Of a stretch of 58,219 nt of DNA, positions 1 to 10,530 are shown piece by piece. The notes below the pieces were generated by a model, which was not told the DNA's origin, searched no databases, and saw only the letters and a list, made by a program, of their open reading frames with translations. How positions within the stretch are numbered: the first letter of the stretch is position 1; every line of letters starts with the position of its first letter. Made by a program: the position numbers and the translations under genes. This DNA comes from Alphaproteobacteria bacterium (lineage in GTDB: Bacteria > Pseudomonadota > Alphaproteobacteria > CADEGL01), in assembly GCA_026400755.1 (NCBI GenBank), contig JAPLOM010000013.1, positions 1 to 58,219 of the forward strand, read 5' to 3'.

Positions 1-150
1 GGATATCAGGGCGGATTGCGGCGTCCATCTCTGGCCAGACGTCGTTTGCGACTTTCGGATTTTCCGCGTTCGGTCGGGAAATTAGTCGAGGCTTTCCGCC
101 TTGTCCAGGAACACCTCCCCCGCCAGAACGCCGCTTCGCCCGCAAAACCC

Positions 151-870
151 TTATTTCACAGGGGTGATCACCACTTCGGCCTCGACAGTGACCCGCACCG
201 TCTCCTCGCCGGCCTCGGCCGCGGGCGCCTGCATGGGGGCCGCGGCCATGCGGGATTCCATCATCTTCGGCATGGGCATCGGCGGCCGGTAGCCGGAAGG
301 TTCACCCACGCGGATGACGCGGAAACGGATCACGGAGGAATCGGCCGCCTTGGCCAGGGCCCGGCCACGCGCCACGGCCTTGGTCACGGCCTCGGCCTCC
401 AGCTCGTCCTTCAGCTTTTGATAGGCCTCGGGCGTCAGGTCGAAACCCATGCCGGACATCAACAGGCCGCTGGATTGCAGGTCGCGGGCGACGGCCAGCA
501 CGGCGTCGAAATCGGTCGAGACGACCGAGACGAACTGCGAGCCGCGCCACTGGGTATTCTTGTTCTGGTCGACGAAGGAATAGATCGAATAGCCGCCGGT
601 TTCGGCCTTCACGCCAGACGCCGCGCGGGCGCGCTCCAACGCCTTGTTCATGCGCTTGTTGATCTCGGCCTGGACCTTGAGCGGGTCGGCGTCCGTCACC
701 TCGGCGCGTAGGGTGGCGCGCAGCCGGTCGCGCGGCACCACGCGCTCGGCGGCGGCGGAAAGCTGCAGCACCGTCTTGTCCTTATCGTCCTTGTTCTTGT
801 CGTCTGCGTGGGCGGCCGGGGCGAGGGAGAGCAGGGCGGCGGCGAACAATGCGAGGGCGGCGAGGCGCAT
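151..870 (-). CDS. SIMPL (DUF541) domain protein, exported
   Basis: 239 aa. Residues 1-22 form a clear Sec signal peptide ending in AHA, followed by a charged D/K-rich linker and a SIMPL/DUF541 domain (about residues 33-235), so it is probably periplasmic. Members of this family are poorly understood; some have been linked to oxidative-stress tolerance or outer-membrane integrity. The C-terminal part carries a Pro/Met/Ala-rich insertion (about residues 195-220) before the last beta strand. The ATG at 870 is preceded by a strong AGGAGG on the minus strand. It lies 54 nt after hpnE on the same strand and may be read from the hopanoid operon, but its own ribosome site suggests independent translation. 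The family call is firm; the function is unknown. Confidence 0.8.
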   Translation of the reverse strand: MRLAALALFAAALLSLAPAAHADDKNKDDKDKTVLQLSAAAERVVPRDRLRATLRAEVTDADPLKVQAEINKRMNKALERARAASGVKAETGGYSIYSFVDQNKNTQWRGSQFVSVVSTDFDAVLAVARDLQSSGLLMSGMGFDLTPEAYQKLKDELEAEAVTKAVARGRALAKAADSSVIRFRVIRVGEPSGYRPPMPMPKMMESRMAAAPMQAPAAEAGEETVRVTVEAEVVITPVK

Positions 871-924
871 GGAAACCTCCTGGGTTTGACGCGGCGCTGG
901 GTATCGCGGACCGGCGTGGCGAAA

Positions 925-2175
925 CTATGGCGCCAATGCGAGGTCGGCGGCGCTGAAGCCGGAGCGCAGCGTTCCCTCGATGGAAGCGGGTAGGCCGGTA
1001 TTGATCCAATCCCCAGCCAGAAAAAGGTTCCGCCATTGCGTGCGCGGGCTGGGGCGCAGGGCCACTTGGGAGGGGATTTGGGCAAAGGTGGCGCGCTTTT
1101 CCTTCACGATGCGCCACAGCGGCAGGGGCGCGTCGCCAAGGGCCAAGGCCTTGGCCGTGTCCTTCCACAGGATCGCGGCCACTTCCTCGTTCGGCTTCTC
1201 GGCCAGTTCGTCCGCCGCGCTGACCGTGATCGAGGCGATGTCACGGCGCAGGAACAGCCAATGGGCGGTGCCGCCGATCAAGCCCAGGAAGGGCATGCCG
1301 TCTTCTTCCATCGCGCGCGGCAGGCGGAAGTGGGCGTTGACGATGGCGCGTGTCGCCTCGGGCCCCTTGATCTCGGGCAAAAGCGCCATGGTGGGCATCG
1401 GCGGGATGGCCAGGACCACGCGGTCGTCCGGGCCGATCACGATGCGCTCGCGCACCAGATCCAGCGCGGTGACGCGATCGCCATCGCGTTCGATCTCGCG
1501 CAGGCGTTGGTTGAAGCGCACCGTGGCGCCCGCGCGATCGAGCAGGCGCAGGGCGGGTTCGATAAAGCTTTGGCTCAACCCTTCGCGTGCGATCAGCGGC
1601 CGGGACGCCTTGGCGCCTTTGCCGAAAATTTCGGTCATCACCGGCCACAGCAAATTGGCCGAAGCTTCTTCGATGCCGGCGTTCAGCACGGCGATGGTCA
1701 GTGGTTCCCAGAAATTGTGACGGGCCGCGCGCGAAACATTCAGGCAGTCGGCCACGGTGTCGTCCTTGCCCGCGCGCGCGAGGCGCAGCGCAGCCAGATA
1801 GTCGCCGGGCGAGGTGCCCGGCACGCGGCGTGACGGCGCGAAGATCCACCAGGGTAGGCGGCCTGCGTTGGGGCGCACGGCCCAGCGCGCGCCGGTCGCC
1901 AGGTCGACGAAGGGGATGACGGGGTCCTGCGGCCCAACCAGGCTGTCGCGGCTGCCGACCGCGTCGAGGAACTCCATGACCGTGAAGTTGCCCGACAGAA
2001 GCAAGTGATTGCCGTTGTCGATCACACGGTCGAGCGTCTCGTCGTAGAACGAGCGGCAACGCCCGCCCGCATGGCCCGCGCTTTCGTGCAGTGCCACGCG
2101 CACGCCGTGGGTCGTCAGGCGCACGGCCGCGCCCAGCCCCGCAAGGCCCGCGCCAATGATATGGACGGTCTTCAC
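925..2175 (-). CDS. hpnE: Hydroxysqualene dehydroxylase HpnE
   Basis: 416 aa FAD-dependent amine-oxidase/desaturase-like protein. In the HpnCDE route it reduces hydroxysqualene to squalene, the precursor of hopanoid membrane lipids. An N-terminal Rossmann FAD motif (IIGAGLAGLGAAVRL, about residues 6-20) is followed by an acidic ribose-binding region and the glycine/arginine-rich GGRCRSF stretch, as in HpnE. The C-terminal FAD signature (FLAGDWINTGLPASIEG) is typical of the superfamily. The start is a GTG at 2175, 16 nt after the hpnD stop. It is the fourth gene of a tightly packed hpnC-B-D-E set. Length and neighbours fit the family well. Confidence 0.92.
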   Translation of the reverse strand: MKTVHIIGAGLAGLGAAVRLTTHGVRVALHESAGHAGGRCRSFYDETLDRVIDNGNHLLLSGNFTVMEFLDAVGSRDSLVGPQDPVIPFVDLATGARWAVRPNAGRLPWWIFAPSRRVPGTSPGDYLAALRLARAGKDDTVADCLNVSRAARHNFWEPLTIAVLNAGIEEASANLLWPVMTEIFGKGAKASRPLIAREGLSQSFIEPALRLLDRAGATVRFNQRLREIERDGDRVTALDLVRERIVIGPDDRVVLAIPPMPTMALLPEIKGPEATRAIVNAHFRLPRAMEEDGMPFLGLIGGTAHWLFLRRDIASITVSAADELAEKPNEEVAAILWKDTAKALALGDAPLPLWRIVKEKRATFAQIPSQVALRPSPRTQWRNLFLAGDWINTGLPASIEGTLRSGFSAADLALAP

Positions 2176-2191
2176 GCGTTGCCTGCTGTTT

Positions 2192-3061
2192 TCAAAAGAG
2201 ACCGTGGCGAAGGGCGATCCAAAGCTTCGCCGGTTTGGAGAGACTCGCGCGCTGGTCGAGTGTGCGCCAGCCCCGGCGGCGCAGCGCGACCAGAATGCCG
2301 TGATAGACGTGCATCATCACGACGGCGGGGCGCATGGGGCCGCGGGCGCATCGGGCGATGGCGTGGCGCGCATTGGCGAAACGCTCCTCGGCCTTGACTG
2401 CGATTGTGTCGCACACGGCGGCCAAATTCGGATGGGCCAGGACCTTGTTGGGATCGCGCTCGCGGATGCCGGCTTCGTCCAGCAATTCGCTTGGCAGATA
2501 GAGGCGGCCGCGCTCGGCGTCTTCCTTCAGGTCGCGCAGGATATTGGTGAGCTGCAGCGCCTGTCCGAGATGAAGCGCCACGTCGCGCGCCTCGGGCTCC
2601 GTCGCGCCGAAGGCACGCACGGACAGACGGCCGACGGCGCTGGCCACCCGGTCGCAATAGAGTTCAAGTTCGGCCATGGAGGGCGCCGAAAAATCGTTGG
2701 CGTCCATCTCCATGCCGTCGATCAGGGCGATGAAATCTTCCCGCGCCAGGCCATAGGCGCGGACGGGGCCCTGTAAGGCGCGAGAGGTCGGCCATTCGGG
2801 CTTGCCGGCATAGAGGCGGTCGATCTCTTGCCGCCATTCGGCCAGGCGGCGGCGCTTTTCCTCGATGGGAAGCGGGTCGTCGGCGATGTCGTCGACCTCG
2901 CGGCAGAACGCGTATATGGCGAACATGGCGTCGCGCCGCGCTTCGGGCAGCAGGCGCATGGCCCAAAAGAAAGACGTGCGCGAGCCGGTCACGACCTTTT
3001 GCACATGATCGCGCGAGGCTTGGTCTAGGCTGTTCGCCGCCCCGACAGCACCGCTGTTCAT
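2192..3061 (-). CDS. hpnD: Presqualene diphosphate synthase HpnD
   Basis: About 289 aa trans-isoprenyl-diphosphate synthase of the squalene/phytoene synthase fold. HpnD condenses two farnesyl diphosphates to presqualene diphosphate. The two Asp-rich Mg-binding motifs are visible: REVDDIADD (D57/D58 and D61/D62) and NILRDLKED (D177 and D181). I chose the ATG at 3061 because it overlaps the hpnB stop as ATGA, the usual sign of translational coupling; an in-frame start 42 nt upstream inside hpnB is less likely. The product is passed to HpnC and then HpnE, both encoded in this operon. Confidence 0.93.
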   Translation of the reverse strand: MNSGAVGAANSLDQASRDHVQKVVTGSRTSFFWAMRLLPEARRDAMFAIYAFCREVDDIADDPLPIEEKRRRLAEWRQEIDRLYAGKPEWPTSRALQGPVRAYGLAREDFIALIDGMEMDANDFSAPSMAELELYCDRVASAVGRLSVRAFGATEPEARDVALHLGQALQLTNILRDLKEDAERGRLYLPSELLDEAGIRERDPNKVLAHPNLAAVCDTIAVKAEERFANARHAIARCARGPMRPAVVMMHVYHGILVALRRRGWRTLDQRASLSKPAKLWIALRHGLF

Positions 3062-4197
3062 GTGTAGGTCCGCCCCTTCCACGCGCCGCCTCGTCCCGCC
3101 CAATGGGCGCGCGCCGAATCGACCGTCATCAGAACATAGAAGATCGCGGCGACGGGCAGCAACAGAGCCTCCCAGGCAGGCCGTCTATAGAGATCGAGCG
3201 TGGGCTTGTAGCACACGGCCATTGTCGCCCAGGCGGTCACGCCCAAAAGCGCGAGGAGCGCATGGTTATCGAAAAGCCCGTCGAGCGCGGCCCAGGGCGG
3301 CACGATGTAGAGAAGCAGCATGCCCAACACGCAACCCGCCAACAGGGCGGTGGAATAGCGAAGCTGGTTGAAGGCCGAACGCGCGACCATGCGCCAGATG
3401 CCACCGAGCCCGCCGTACGGACGCAGGCTGCGTGCGTCGGCGGACAGCCCGAGCCAGATCGGTCCACCGGGTTTGATCGCGCGCGCCAGCGCGCAGTCGT
3501 CGATGATCTCGCCTTTGATGGCAGCCATTCCGCCGATGCGTTCCAGCGCCGTGCGCCGCACCAGCATGCAGCCGCCGGCGGCACCCGCCATGCGGTGGCT
3601 GGGGTCGTTCACCAACGGGAAGGGATAGAGCTTCTGGAAGAAGAAGACGAAGGCGGGAATGAGCAGCCGCTCCCAGAAGGTCCGGGCCTCAAGCTTGACC
3701 ATGAGTGAGGTCATATCGAGCCGGTTGGCTTCGGCCTTGGCCACCAGCCGGCGCAAATGGTCCGCCGGGTGCTCGATATCGGCATCGGTGAACAGGATAT
3801 AGCGTGCGTTGGGCATCCGTCGCATGGCTTCGGCCGTGCCCGCCGCCATGGCGGCGACCTTGCCGGCCCAGCCATCGGGCAACGGCGGTGCGGTCACGAT
3901 GGTCAGCCGCGTGTCATCTCCAGCCTCGCGCGCAACGGTGGCGGTCGCATCGGTGCTGCGGTCGTCGACCACGAAGACGTGAAAGGCACCGGGATAATCC
4001 TGCGCCATATGCGAGGCCACGGCGCGGCCGATCACGTCGGCCTCGTTGCGCGCCGGGATCACGACGGCGATAGAGGGCCATTCGGTGGGTCCGGCGATGA
4101 TGTCGTCTAGACGCTGATCGCCGCGCCAGAAACGGCCGTGGCGGAATGCAAGATAGAGCCACGCCGCGCACGCCAGCAGCGCCAGAAGCGTGAGCAC
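3058..4197 (-). CDS. hpnB: Hopanoid-associated glycosyltransferase HpnB
   Basis: 379 aa family 2 glycosyltransferase of the membrane-anchored hopene-associated type. One N-terminal membrane segment (about residues 1-18) precedes a GT-A catalytic domain with VVIPARNEADVIG, the metal-binding FTDADIEHP and an acceptor-site IIDDCALARAI segment. Two to three hydrophobic helices lie at the C-terminus (about residues 285-360). HpnB is found with squalene-synthesis genes in hopanoid producers and is thought to act on hopanoid head groups; its exact reaction is not settled. It starts with GTG 2 nt after the hpnC stop and overlaps hpnD by 4 nt. Its place between hpnC and hpnD is slightly unusual, since hpnCDE are often contiguous. 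Confidence 0.88.
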   Translation of the reverse strand: MLTLLALLACAAWLYLAFRHGRFWRGDQRLDDIIAGPTEWPSIAVVIPARNEADVIGRAVASHMAQDYPGAFHVFVVDDRSTDATATVAREAGDDTRLTIVTAPPLPDGWAGKVAAMAAGTAEAMRRMPNARYILFTDADIEHPADHLRRLVAKAEANRLDMTSLMVKLEARTFWERLLIPAFVFFFQKLYPFPLVNDPSHRMAGAAGGCMLVRRTALERIGGMAAIKGEIIDDCALARAIKPGGPIWLGLSADARSLRPYGGLGGIWRMVARSAFNQLRYSTALLAGCVLGMLLLYIVPPWAALDGLFDNHALLALLGVTAWATMAVCYKPTLDLYRRPAWEALLLPVAAIFYVLMTVDSARAHWAGRGGAWKGRTYT

Positions 4198-4199
4198 GG

Positions 4200-5075
4200 T
4201 CAGCGACGCTTCGGCCGCGGCGACAACAGCACGCCGACGGCGCCCACCGCGCAGCAGCCCATGAATTGCAGCTTGGTGAGTTGAACACGCCCTGCCACGG
4301 GATCGCGCGCTTGCAACGCGCGGGTCAGCTTGGTCGCGATGCGCACGATGGCGGCCGATTCCATGGCCAGGCGGCTGTCATGCAACGCCCCGGGCAGCTT
4401 GCGCGCCTCAACCAGCAGGCCCTCGGTCGCGGTCAGGCAGCGGTCGATCACCCGGCGCAGCCCTGGGCTCGATTGCGTTCCGTCTAGTTCCTCGACCGTG
4501 GCGCCCTCCGCGCGCATCCAATCCTGCGGCAGGTAGACGCGGTCGAGCGCGCGATAGTCGGCCTGGCAATCCTGCAAATGATTCAGCACTTGGAGCGCGT
4601 TGCACAGCGCGTCGGAAAACGGATAGTCCGAGCGATCTTCGCCATGCAGGTCGAGCAGATACCGCCCAACCGGCGAGGCCGAGAGATAGCAGTAGCCCAT
4701 CAGGTCGTCCCAGTCGTCGTAGCGCGGCTTGATCGCGTCCTGCTTGAAGGCGGCGACCAGATCGAGGCAATGCTGGGGGGTGACGCCGGTTTCCAACAGG
4801 CTGGCGCGGCTGTGATGGGCGGTGACGTAGCGCGGGTCGTTCGCGTGGCTGCCTTCGATGGCCTCGGCGAAACCGGTCAGGCGCGCGATCTTGTCCTGGG
4901 GCTCAAGCTCCGGATTGTCGGCGATGTCGTCGATCGCGCGGGCATAGGCATAGAAGCGCGCGACGTGCGGGCGCAGGCGCGCCGGCAGCAGGAACGAGCC
5001 GACCGGAAAATTTTCGTCGCCCGAGCCTTTGCCCGACGGGGTCTCGACCGATGCGCTGACGCCGCTGGTGGACAC
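4200..5075 (-). CDS. hpnC: Hydroxysqualene synthase HpnC
   Basis: 291 aa squalene/phytoene-synthase-fold protein. HpnC converts presqualene diphosphate (from HpnD) to hydroxysqualene. The family's ENFPVGSFLLP segment (residues 21-31) and the first Asp motif, AIDDIADN (D49, D50, D53), are present. The second motif region reads HLQDCQADY, again typical of HpnC and different from HpnD, which supports separate roles for the two paralogs. The predicted start is GTG at 5075, 4 nt after the yhhQ stop; the upstream SD is weak, so translation may depend on coupling to yhhQ. The first about 20 residues are Ser/Thr-rich and not conserved. Confidence 0.92.
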   Translation of the reverse strand: MSTSGVSASVETPSGKGSGDENFPVGSFLLPARLRPHVARFYAYARAIDDIADNPELEPQDKIARLTGFAEAIEGSHANDPRYVTAHHSRASLLETGVTPQHCLDLVAAFKQDAIKPRYDDWDDLMGYCYLSASPVGRYLLDLHGEDRSDYPFSDALCNALQVLNHLQDCQADYRALDRVYLPQDWMRAEGATVEELDGTQSSPGLRRVIDRCLTATEGLLVEARKLPGALHDSRLAMESAAIVRIATKLTRALQARDPVAGRVQLTKLQFMGCCAVGAVGVLLSPRPKRR

Positions 5076-5079
5076 GGAC

Positions 5080-5772
5080 TCAGGTGGTGACGGCGAAGGG
5101 GTTGAAGCGCGTGTCGTGGTCGTAGGTGTCCACGCCCTCCTTCCGCTTCAGGTAATTGACGACAAGATAAGTCAACGGCGTTGCCGCGGTCTCGTAAAGG
5201 CACTTCGCGATCCACTGCGTCGCGACGATGCCGACGATCGCCGAGACCGGAAACTTTCCGGCGAAGGCGATGGTCACGAAGATGGCGCTGTCGCAGGCCT
5301 GGCCGACGACGGTCGAGCCGATCGTGCGTGTCCACAGCCAGCGGCCGCTTGTCATGATCTTCATCTTGGCCAGGACATAGGAATTGACGAACTCGCCGAG
5401 CAGGAAGGCCAGGAACGATGCCGCCAGGATGCGCGGCGCTTGGCCCAGGATCTGGTCATAGGCCGACTGATGCTGCCAGAAGCCGGGCGCGGGCATGGCG
5501 CCCGCGATGGAGGCTGCGACCACGAACAGAAGGTTGGCGCCGAAGCCGAGCCAGATCACGCGCCGCGCCGCGGAATAACCGTAAACCTCGGTCAGCACGT
5601 CGCCGATCACATAGCTGATTGGGAAGATCACGATGCCCGCCGGCAGCACGAAGCCGGCCACGTCGACAAGCTTGGCGCTGATCACGTTGGCTGTGATCAG
5701 GCAGGCCACGAAGGTCGCCGCGACAGCGACAAAAAGGCCCGAATAGCGGGCTTCGGCGGGGCGAACGGTCAT
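5080..5772 (-). CDS. yhhQ: Queuosine precursor transporter (YhhQ/VUT family)
   Basis: 230 aa integral membrane protein with about six hydrophobic segments. The YhhQ/VUT signatures are visible: [13 protein letters not shown] near residue 25, [17 protein letters not shown] near residue 50, [14 protein letters not shown] and [11 protein letters not shown]. coli YhhQ imports the 7-deazaguanines preQ0 and preQ1. It sits back-to-back with queA, so the job fits. It may also head the hpn operon, since hpnC starts 4 nt after its stop. Its presence matters because queF, which turns preQ0 into preQ1, is damaged here; import of preQ1 would bypass that step. Confidence 0.88.
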   Translation of the reverse strand: MTVRPAEARYSGLFVAVAATFVACLITANVISAKLVDVAGFVLPAGIVIFPISYVIGDVLTEVYGYSAARRVIWLGFGANLLFVVAASIAGAMPAPGFWQHQSAYDQILGQAPRILAASFLAFLLGEFVNSYVLAKMKIMTSGRWLWTRTIGSTVVGQACDSAIFVTIAFAGKFPVSAIVGIVATQWIAKCLYETAATPLTYLVVNYLKRKEGVDTYDHDTRFNPFAVTT

Positions 5773-5834
5773 GGCTTTCCTCGGGTATGGACGGATCGTC
5801 TGGCCACGGGGCTTCGTGTAAGTTGCCGCCGATC

Positions 5835-8041
<2,207 letters not shown>

Positions 8042-8073
8042 CCATGCAAGGTCTCGCCGCGTAGTCTGCCGCC

Positions 8074-8431
8074 ATGCCCAAGACGCCACGCCTGACCCAG
8101 TTCGGAGTTCACCTCGCTGTGCCCCATGACCGGCCAGCCGGACTTCGCGCATCTGGTGCTGGATTACGTGCCGCGCGCGCGGCTGGTTGAAAGCAAGTCG
8201 CTGAAGCTCTACTTGGCGTCTTATCGCAACCACGGCGCGTTCCACGAGGACTGCACGGTGGCGATCGCAAAGGCGCTGGAGCAGGCAATGAAGCCGCGCT
8301 GGCTTCGCATCGGCGGCTATTGGTATCCGCGCGGAGGGATGCCCATCGATGTCTTCTATCAAAGCGGCGCCTCGCCCAAGGGACTCTGGATCCCCGACCA
8401 GGGTGTCCCGCCCTATCGCGGCCGCGGCTGA
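8074..8431 (+). pseudogene. queF: NADPH-dependent preQ0 reductase QueF, internal deletion and frameshift
   Basis: The C-terminal two thirds of QueF is clear: from 8096 the frame reads EFTSLCP then [24 protein letters not shown] and [17 protein letters not shown], ending with the family's [12 protein letters not shown]. The 5' end at ATG 8074 reads MPKTPRLTQ, which looks like a QueF N-terminus but is in another frame. About 35-40 codons that normally lie between these two parts are absent, and the conserved frame has a stop at 8093-8095. The first ATG in the conserved frame (8126) lies after the catalytic Cys codon (8120-8122), so a protein begun there would lack the nucleophile. QueF reduces preQ0 to preQ1. 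Either the gene is truly dead or the assembly lost about 110 nt. Confidence 0.8.
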
Positions 8432-9536
8432 CGCGGACCCGCGCCGGTCGATCCGCGACCTGGCGCTGGCGCAGGGCTTCGACGCGGTCGGCTTCGCGCG
8501 CGCGGAAAGCTCCGCCGCCGCGAAGCAAGGGCTGGCCGACTACCTGACGCAGGGCTTTCACGGCGACATGGGCTGGCTGGCGGCGAACGCCGACCGGCGC
8601 GCCGATCCCCGCGCTATGTGGCCCGAGGCGCGCACAGCGGTTGTCGTCGGACTCAACTACGGGCCCGACCGCGATCCGCTGGAAGGCCTGGCCGACAAGG
8701 CGGGCGGCAACGTCTCGGTCTATGCGCGCGGGCGCGACTATCATGACCTGATCAAGAAGCGCTTGAAGGCGCTGGCGCGCGAGATCGTGGCGCGGCACGG
8801 CGGCGCGGTGAAGGTGTTCGTCGACACCGCACCCTTGATGGAAAAGCCGCTGGCTATGCGTGCGGGCGTCGGCTGGCAGGGCAAGCACACGAATCTCGTC
8901 TCGCGCGAACTCGGTTCATGGTTCTTCCTCGGTTCGGTGTTGACGACCTTGGAGATCGCACCCGACGCGCCGGAAACCGATCATTGCGGCCAATGCCGCC
9001 GCTGCCACGACGCGTGCCCGACCAATGCGTTTCCCGCGCCATATAGGCTCGATGCGCGCCGCTGCATCTCGTACCTGACCATCGAGCACAAAGGGCATAT
9101 CCCGCGCGAATTCCGCGTGCCCATGGGCAACCGCATCTATGGTTGCGACGATTGTCTGGCGGTCTGTCCCTGGAACAAGTTCGCCTCCGCCACGGACGAG
9201 GCGAGCTTCGCCGCGCGGCCAGGTTTGGAGGCGCCACGTCTCGCCGATTTGGCGCGGCTCGACGATGCGTCCTTTCGCGTGCTCTTCGCGGACTCGCCGA
9301 TCAAACGCATCGGACGAGACCGCTTCGTGCGCAACGTGATCATCGCGCTTGGCAACAGCGGCGATCCGACGGCGGTCGGAATTGTCGAAGGCTTGCTGGG
9401 TGATTCTTCGCCACTGGTGCGCGCCATGGCCGTGTGGGCGCTGGGGCGTCTCGCGCCTCATGCTTTGCCGGCCGCCCGCGCGAAGCATGGAGCGGCGGAG
9501 GTCGATGCCGACGTGCGCGCGGAATGGAACTCGTGA
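8403..9536 (+). CDS. queG: Epoxyqueuosine reductase QueG
   Basis: About 377 aa cobalamin- and iron-sulfur-dependent enzyme that makes queuosine from epoxyqueuosine in tRNA. The [12 protein letters not shown] segment holds the proposed catalytic Asp. Eight Cys in [13 protein letters not shown] and [10 protein letters not shown] would ligate two [4Fe-4S] clusters. The C-terminal region ([19 protein letters not shown], then a second [13 protein letters not shown] unit) forms the HEAT-like repeats seen in QueG. I chose GTG at 8403, which overlaps the end of queF by 29 nt; longer in-frame starts lie fully inside queF. Translation was thus probably coupled to queF. Confidence 0.92.
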   Translation: MSRPIAAAADADPRRSIRDLALAQGFDAVGFARAESSAAAKQGLADYLTQGFHGDMGWLAANADRRADPRAMWPEARTAVVVGLNYGPDRDPLEGLADKAGGNVSVYARGRDYHDLIKKRLKALAREIVARHGGAVKVFVDTAPLMEKPLAMRAGVGWQGKHTNLVSRELGSWFFLGSVLTTLEIAPDAPETDHCGQCRRCHDACPTNAFPAPYRLDARRCISYLTIEHKGHIPREFRVPMGNRIYGCDDCLAVCPWNKFASATDEASFAARPGLEAPRLADLARLDDASFRVLFADSPIKRIGRDRFVRNVIIALGNSGDPTAVGIVEGLLGDSSPLVRAMAVWALGRLAPHALPAARAKHGAAEVDADVRAEWNS

Positions 9537-9606
9537 GAAAAATTCAATGGCCTTGGCCGCGGAATTGAGCCACTACGGGCGGCAGCGAATAAAAAGGGGA
9601 TTTTGA

Positions 9607-10440
9607 ATGATGCGCACATCCCGCATGGCGGTTCTTGGATTGGTCTTCGCGGCTTTCGGCATGGGCTCGGCGCCCGCCATGGCCGACGATCCCGGCTATG
9701 CGAAGCTGCGCGCCTTGATCGATGGGCCGCAGCGCAGCGAGCGCAATCGCGTGCGCGATCCCTATCGCCATCCGCTGGAGACGCTGACCTTCTTCGGCCT
9801 GCGCGACAATATGCGCGTGGTCGAAATCTGGCCGGGCGCGAACGGCTACTGGCTAGAAATCCTAGCGCCCTATCTGAAGGACAGCGGTACCTACTACGCC
9901 GCGGGTCCAGAAAAGACCACGACGTCGGAGGAACTGCAGCACGATCTGAGCGGCTTGGCCGCCAAGATCACCAACGACCCAAACGTCTATGGCAAGGTCG
10001 TGGTCACGGAATTCGCCGGCGACAAATACGAGATCGCGCCGCCGGGTTCGGCCGACATGGTCCTGACCTTCCGCAACCTGCACAACTGGGTGAAGAACGG
10101 CGAGGCCGATGCGGCGCTGCGCGCATTTCACAAGGCGCTCAAGGTTGGCGGCATCCTGGGCATCGAGGGCCATCGCGGTCCCAACGATCAGCCGCAGGAC
10201 CCGACGGTCAAGAGCGGCTATCTGCGGGAAGATTTCGCCATCGCGCTGGTCGAGAAGGCCGGTTTCAAGCTGGTCGAGAAGTCCGAGGTGAACGCCAATC
10301 CCAAGGACACCAAGGATTACGCCGAAGGCGTTTGGACCTTGCCGCCGACCTATCGTTTGAAGGACCAGGACCGCGCCAAGTATGCGGCCATCGGCGAGAC
10401 CGATCGCTTTACCCTCAAGTTCGTGAAGGTCGCGCCCTAG
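9607..10440 (+). CDS. Exported methyltransferase-like protein (COG4798 type)
   Basis: 277 aa. Residues 1-27 form a Sec signal peptide ending in PAMA, so the mature protein should be outside the cytoplasm. The rest has a class I methyltransferase outline: motif I is the altered VVEIWPGANGYWLEIL (about residues 60-75), with VLTFRNLHNW and a post-motif GILGIEGHRG. These proteins are usually called predicted methyltransferases, yet SAM is not expected in the periplasm, so another function is possible. Two adjacent ATGs (9607, 9610) follow an AAGGGGA. It stands alone between queG and the racemase-like gene. Confidence 0.75.
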   Translation: MMRTSRMAVLGLVFAAFGMGSAPAMADDPGYAKLRALIDGPQRSERNRVRDPYRHPLETLTFFGLRDNMRVVEIWPGANGYWLEILAPYLKDSGTYYAAGPEKTTTSEELQHDLSGLAAKITNDPNVYGKVVVTEFAGDKYEIAPPGSADMVLTFRNLHNWVKNGEADAALRAFHKALKVGGILGIEGHRGPNDQPQDPTVKSGYLREDFAIALVEKAGFKLVEKSEVNANPKDTKDYAEGVWTLPPTYRLKDQDRAKYAAIGETDRFTLKFVKVAP

Positions 10441-10530
10441 GCGCGGATTCCCGTCCCTCGCGGCGATTGCGTCGGCTGGCGGGATCGCCCAGTATCGTGC
10501 CCCTTTTTGCCGCGATTGACGGAGACGTGA

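Noticed and set aside
5773-5834. preQ1 riboswitch between yhhQ and queA
   Set aside because: The gap is short on both sides and no convincing preQ1 aptamer stem with an A-rich tail can be seen on either strand.
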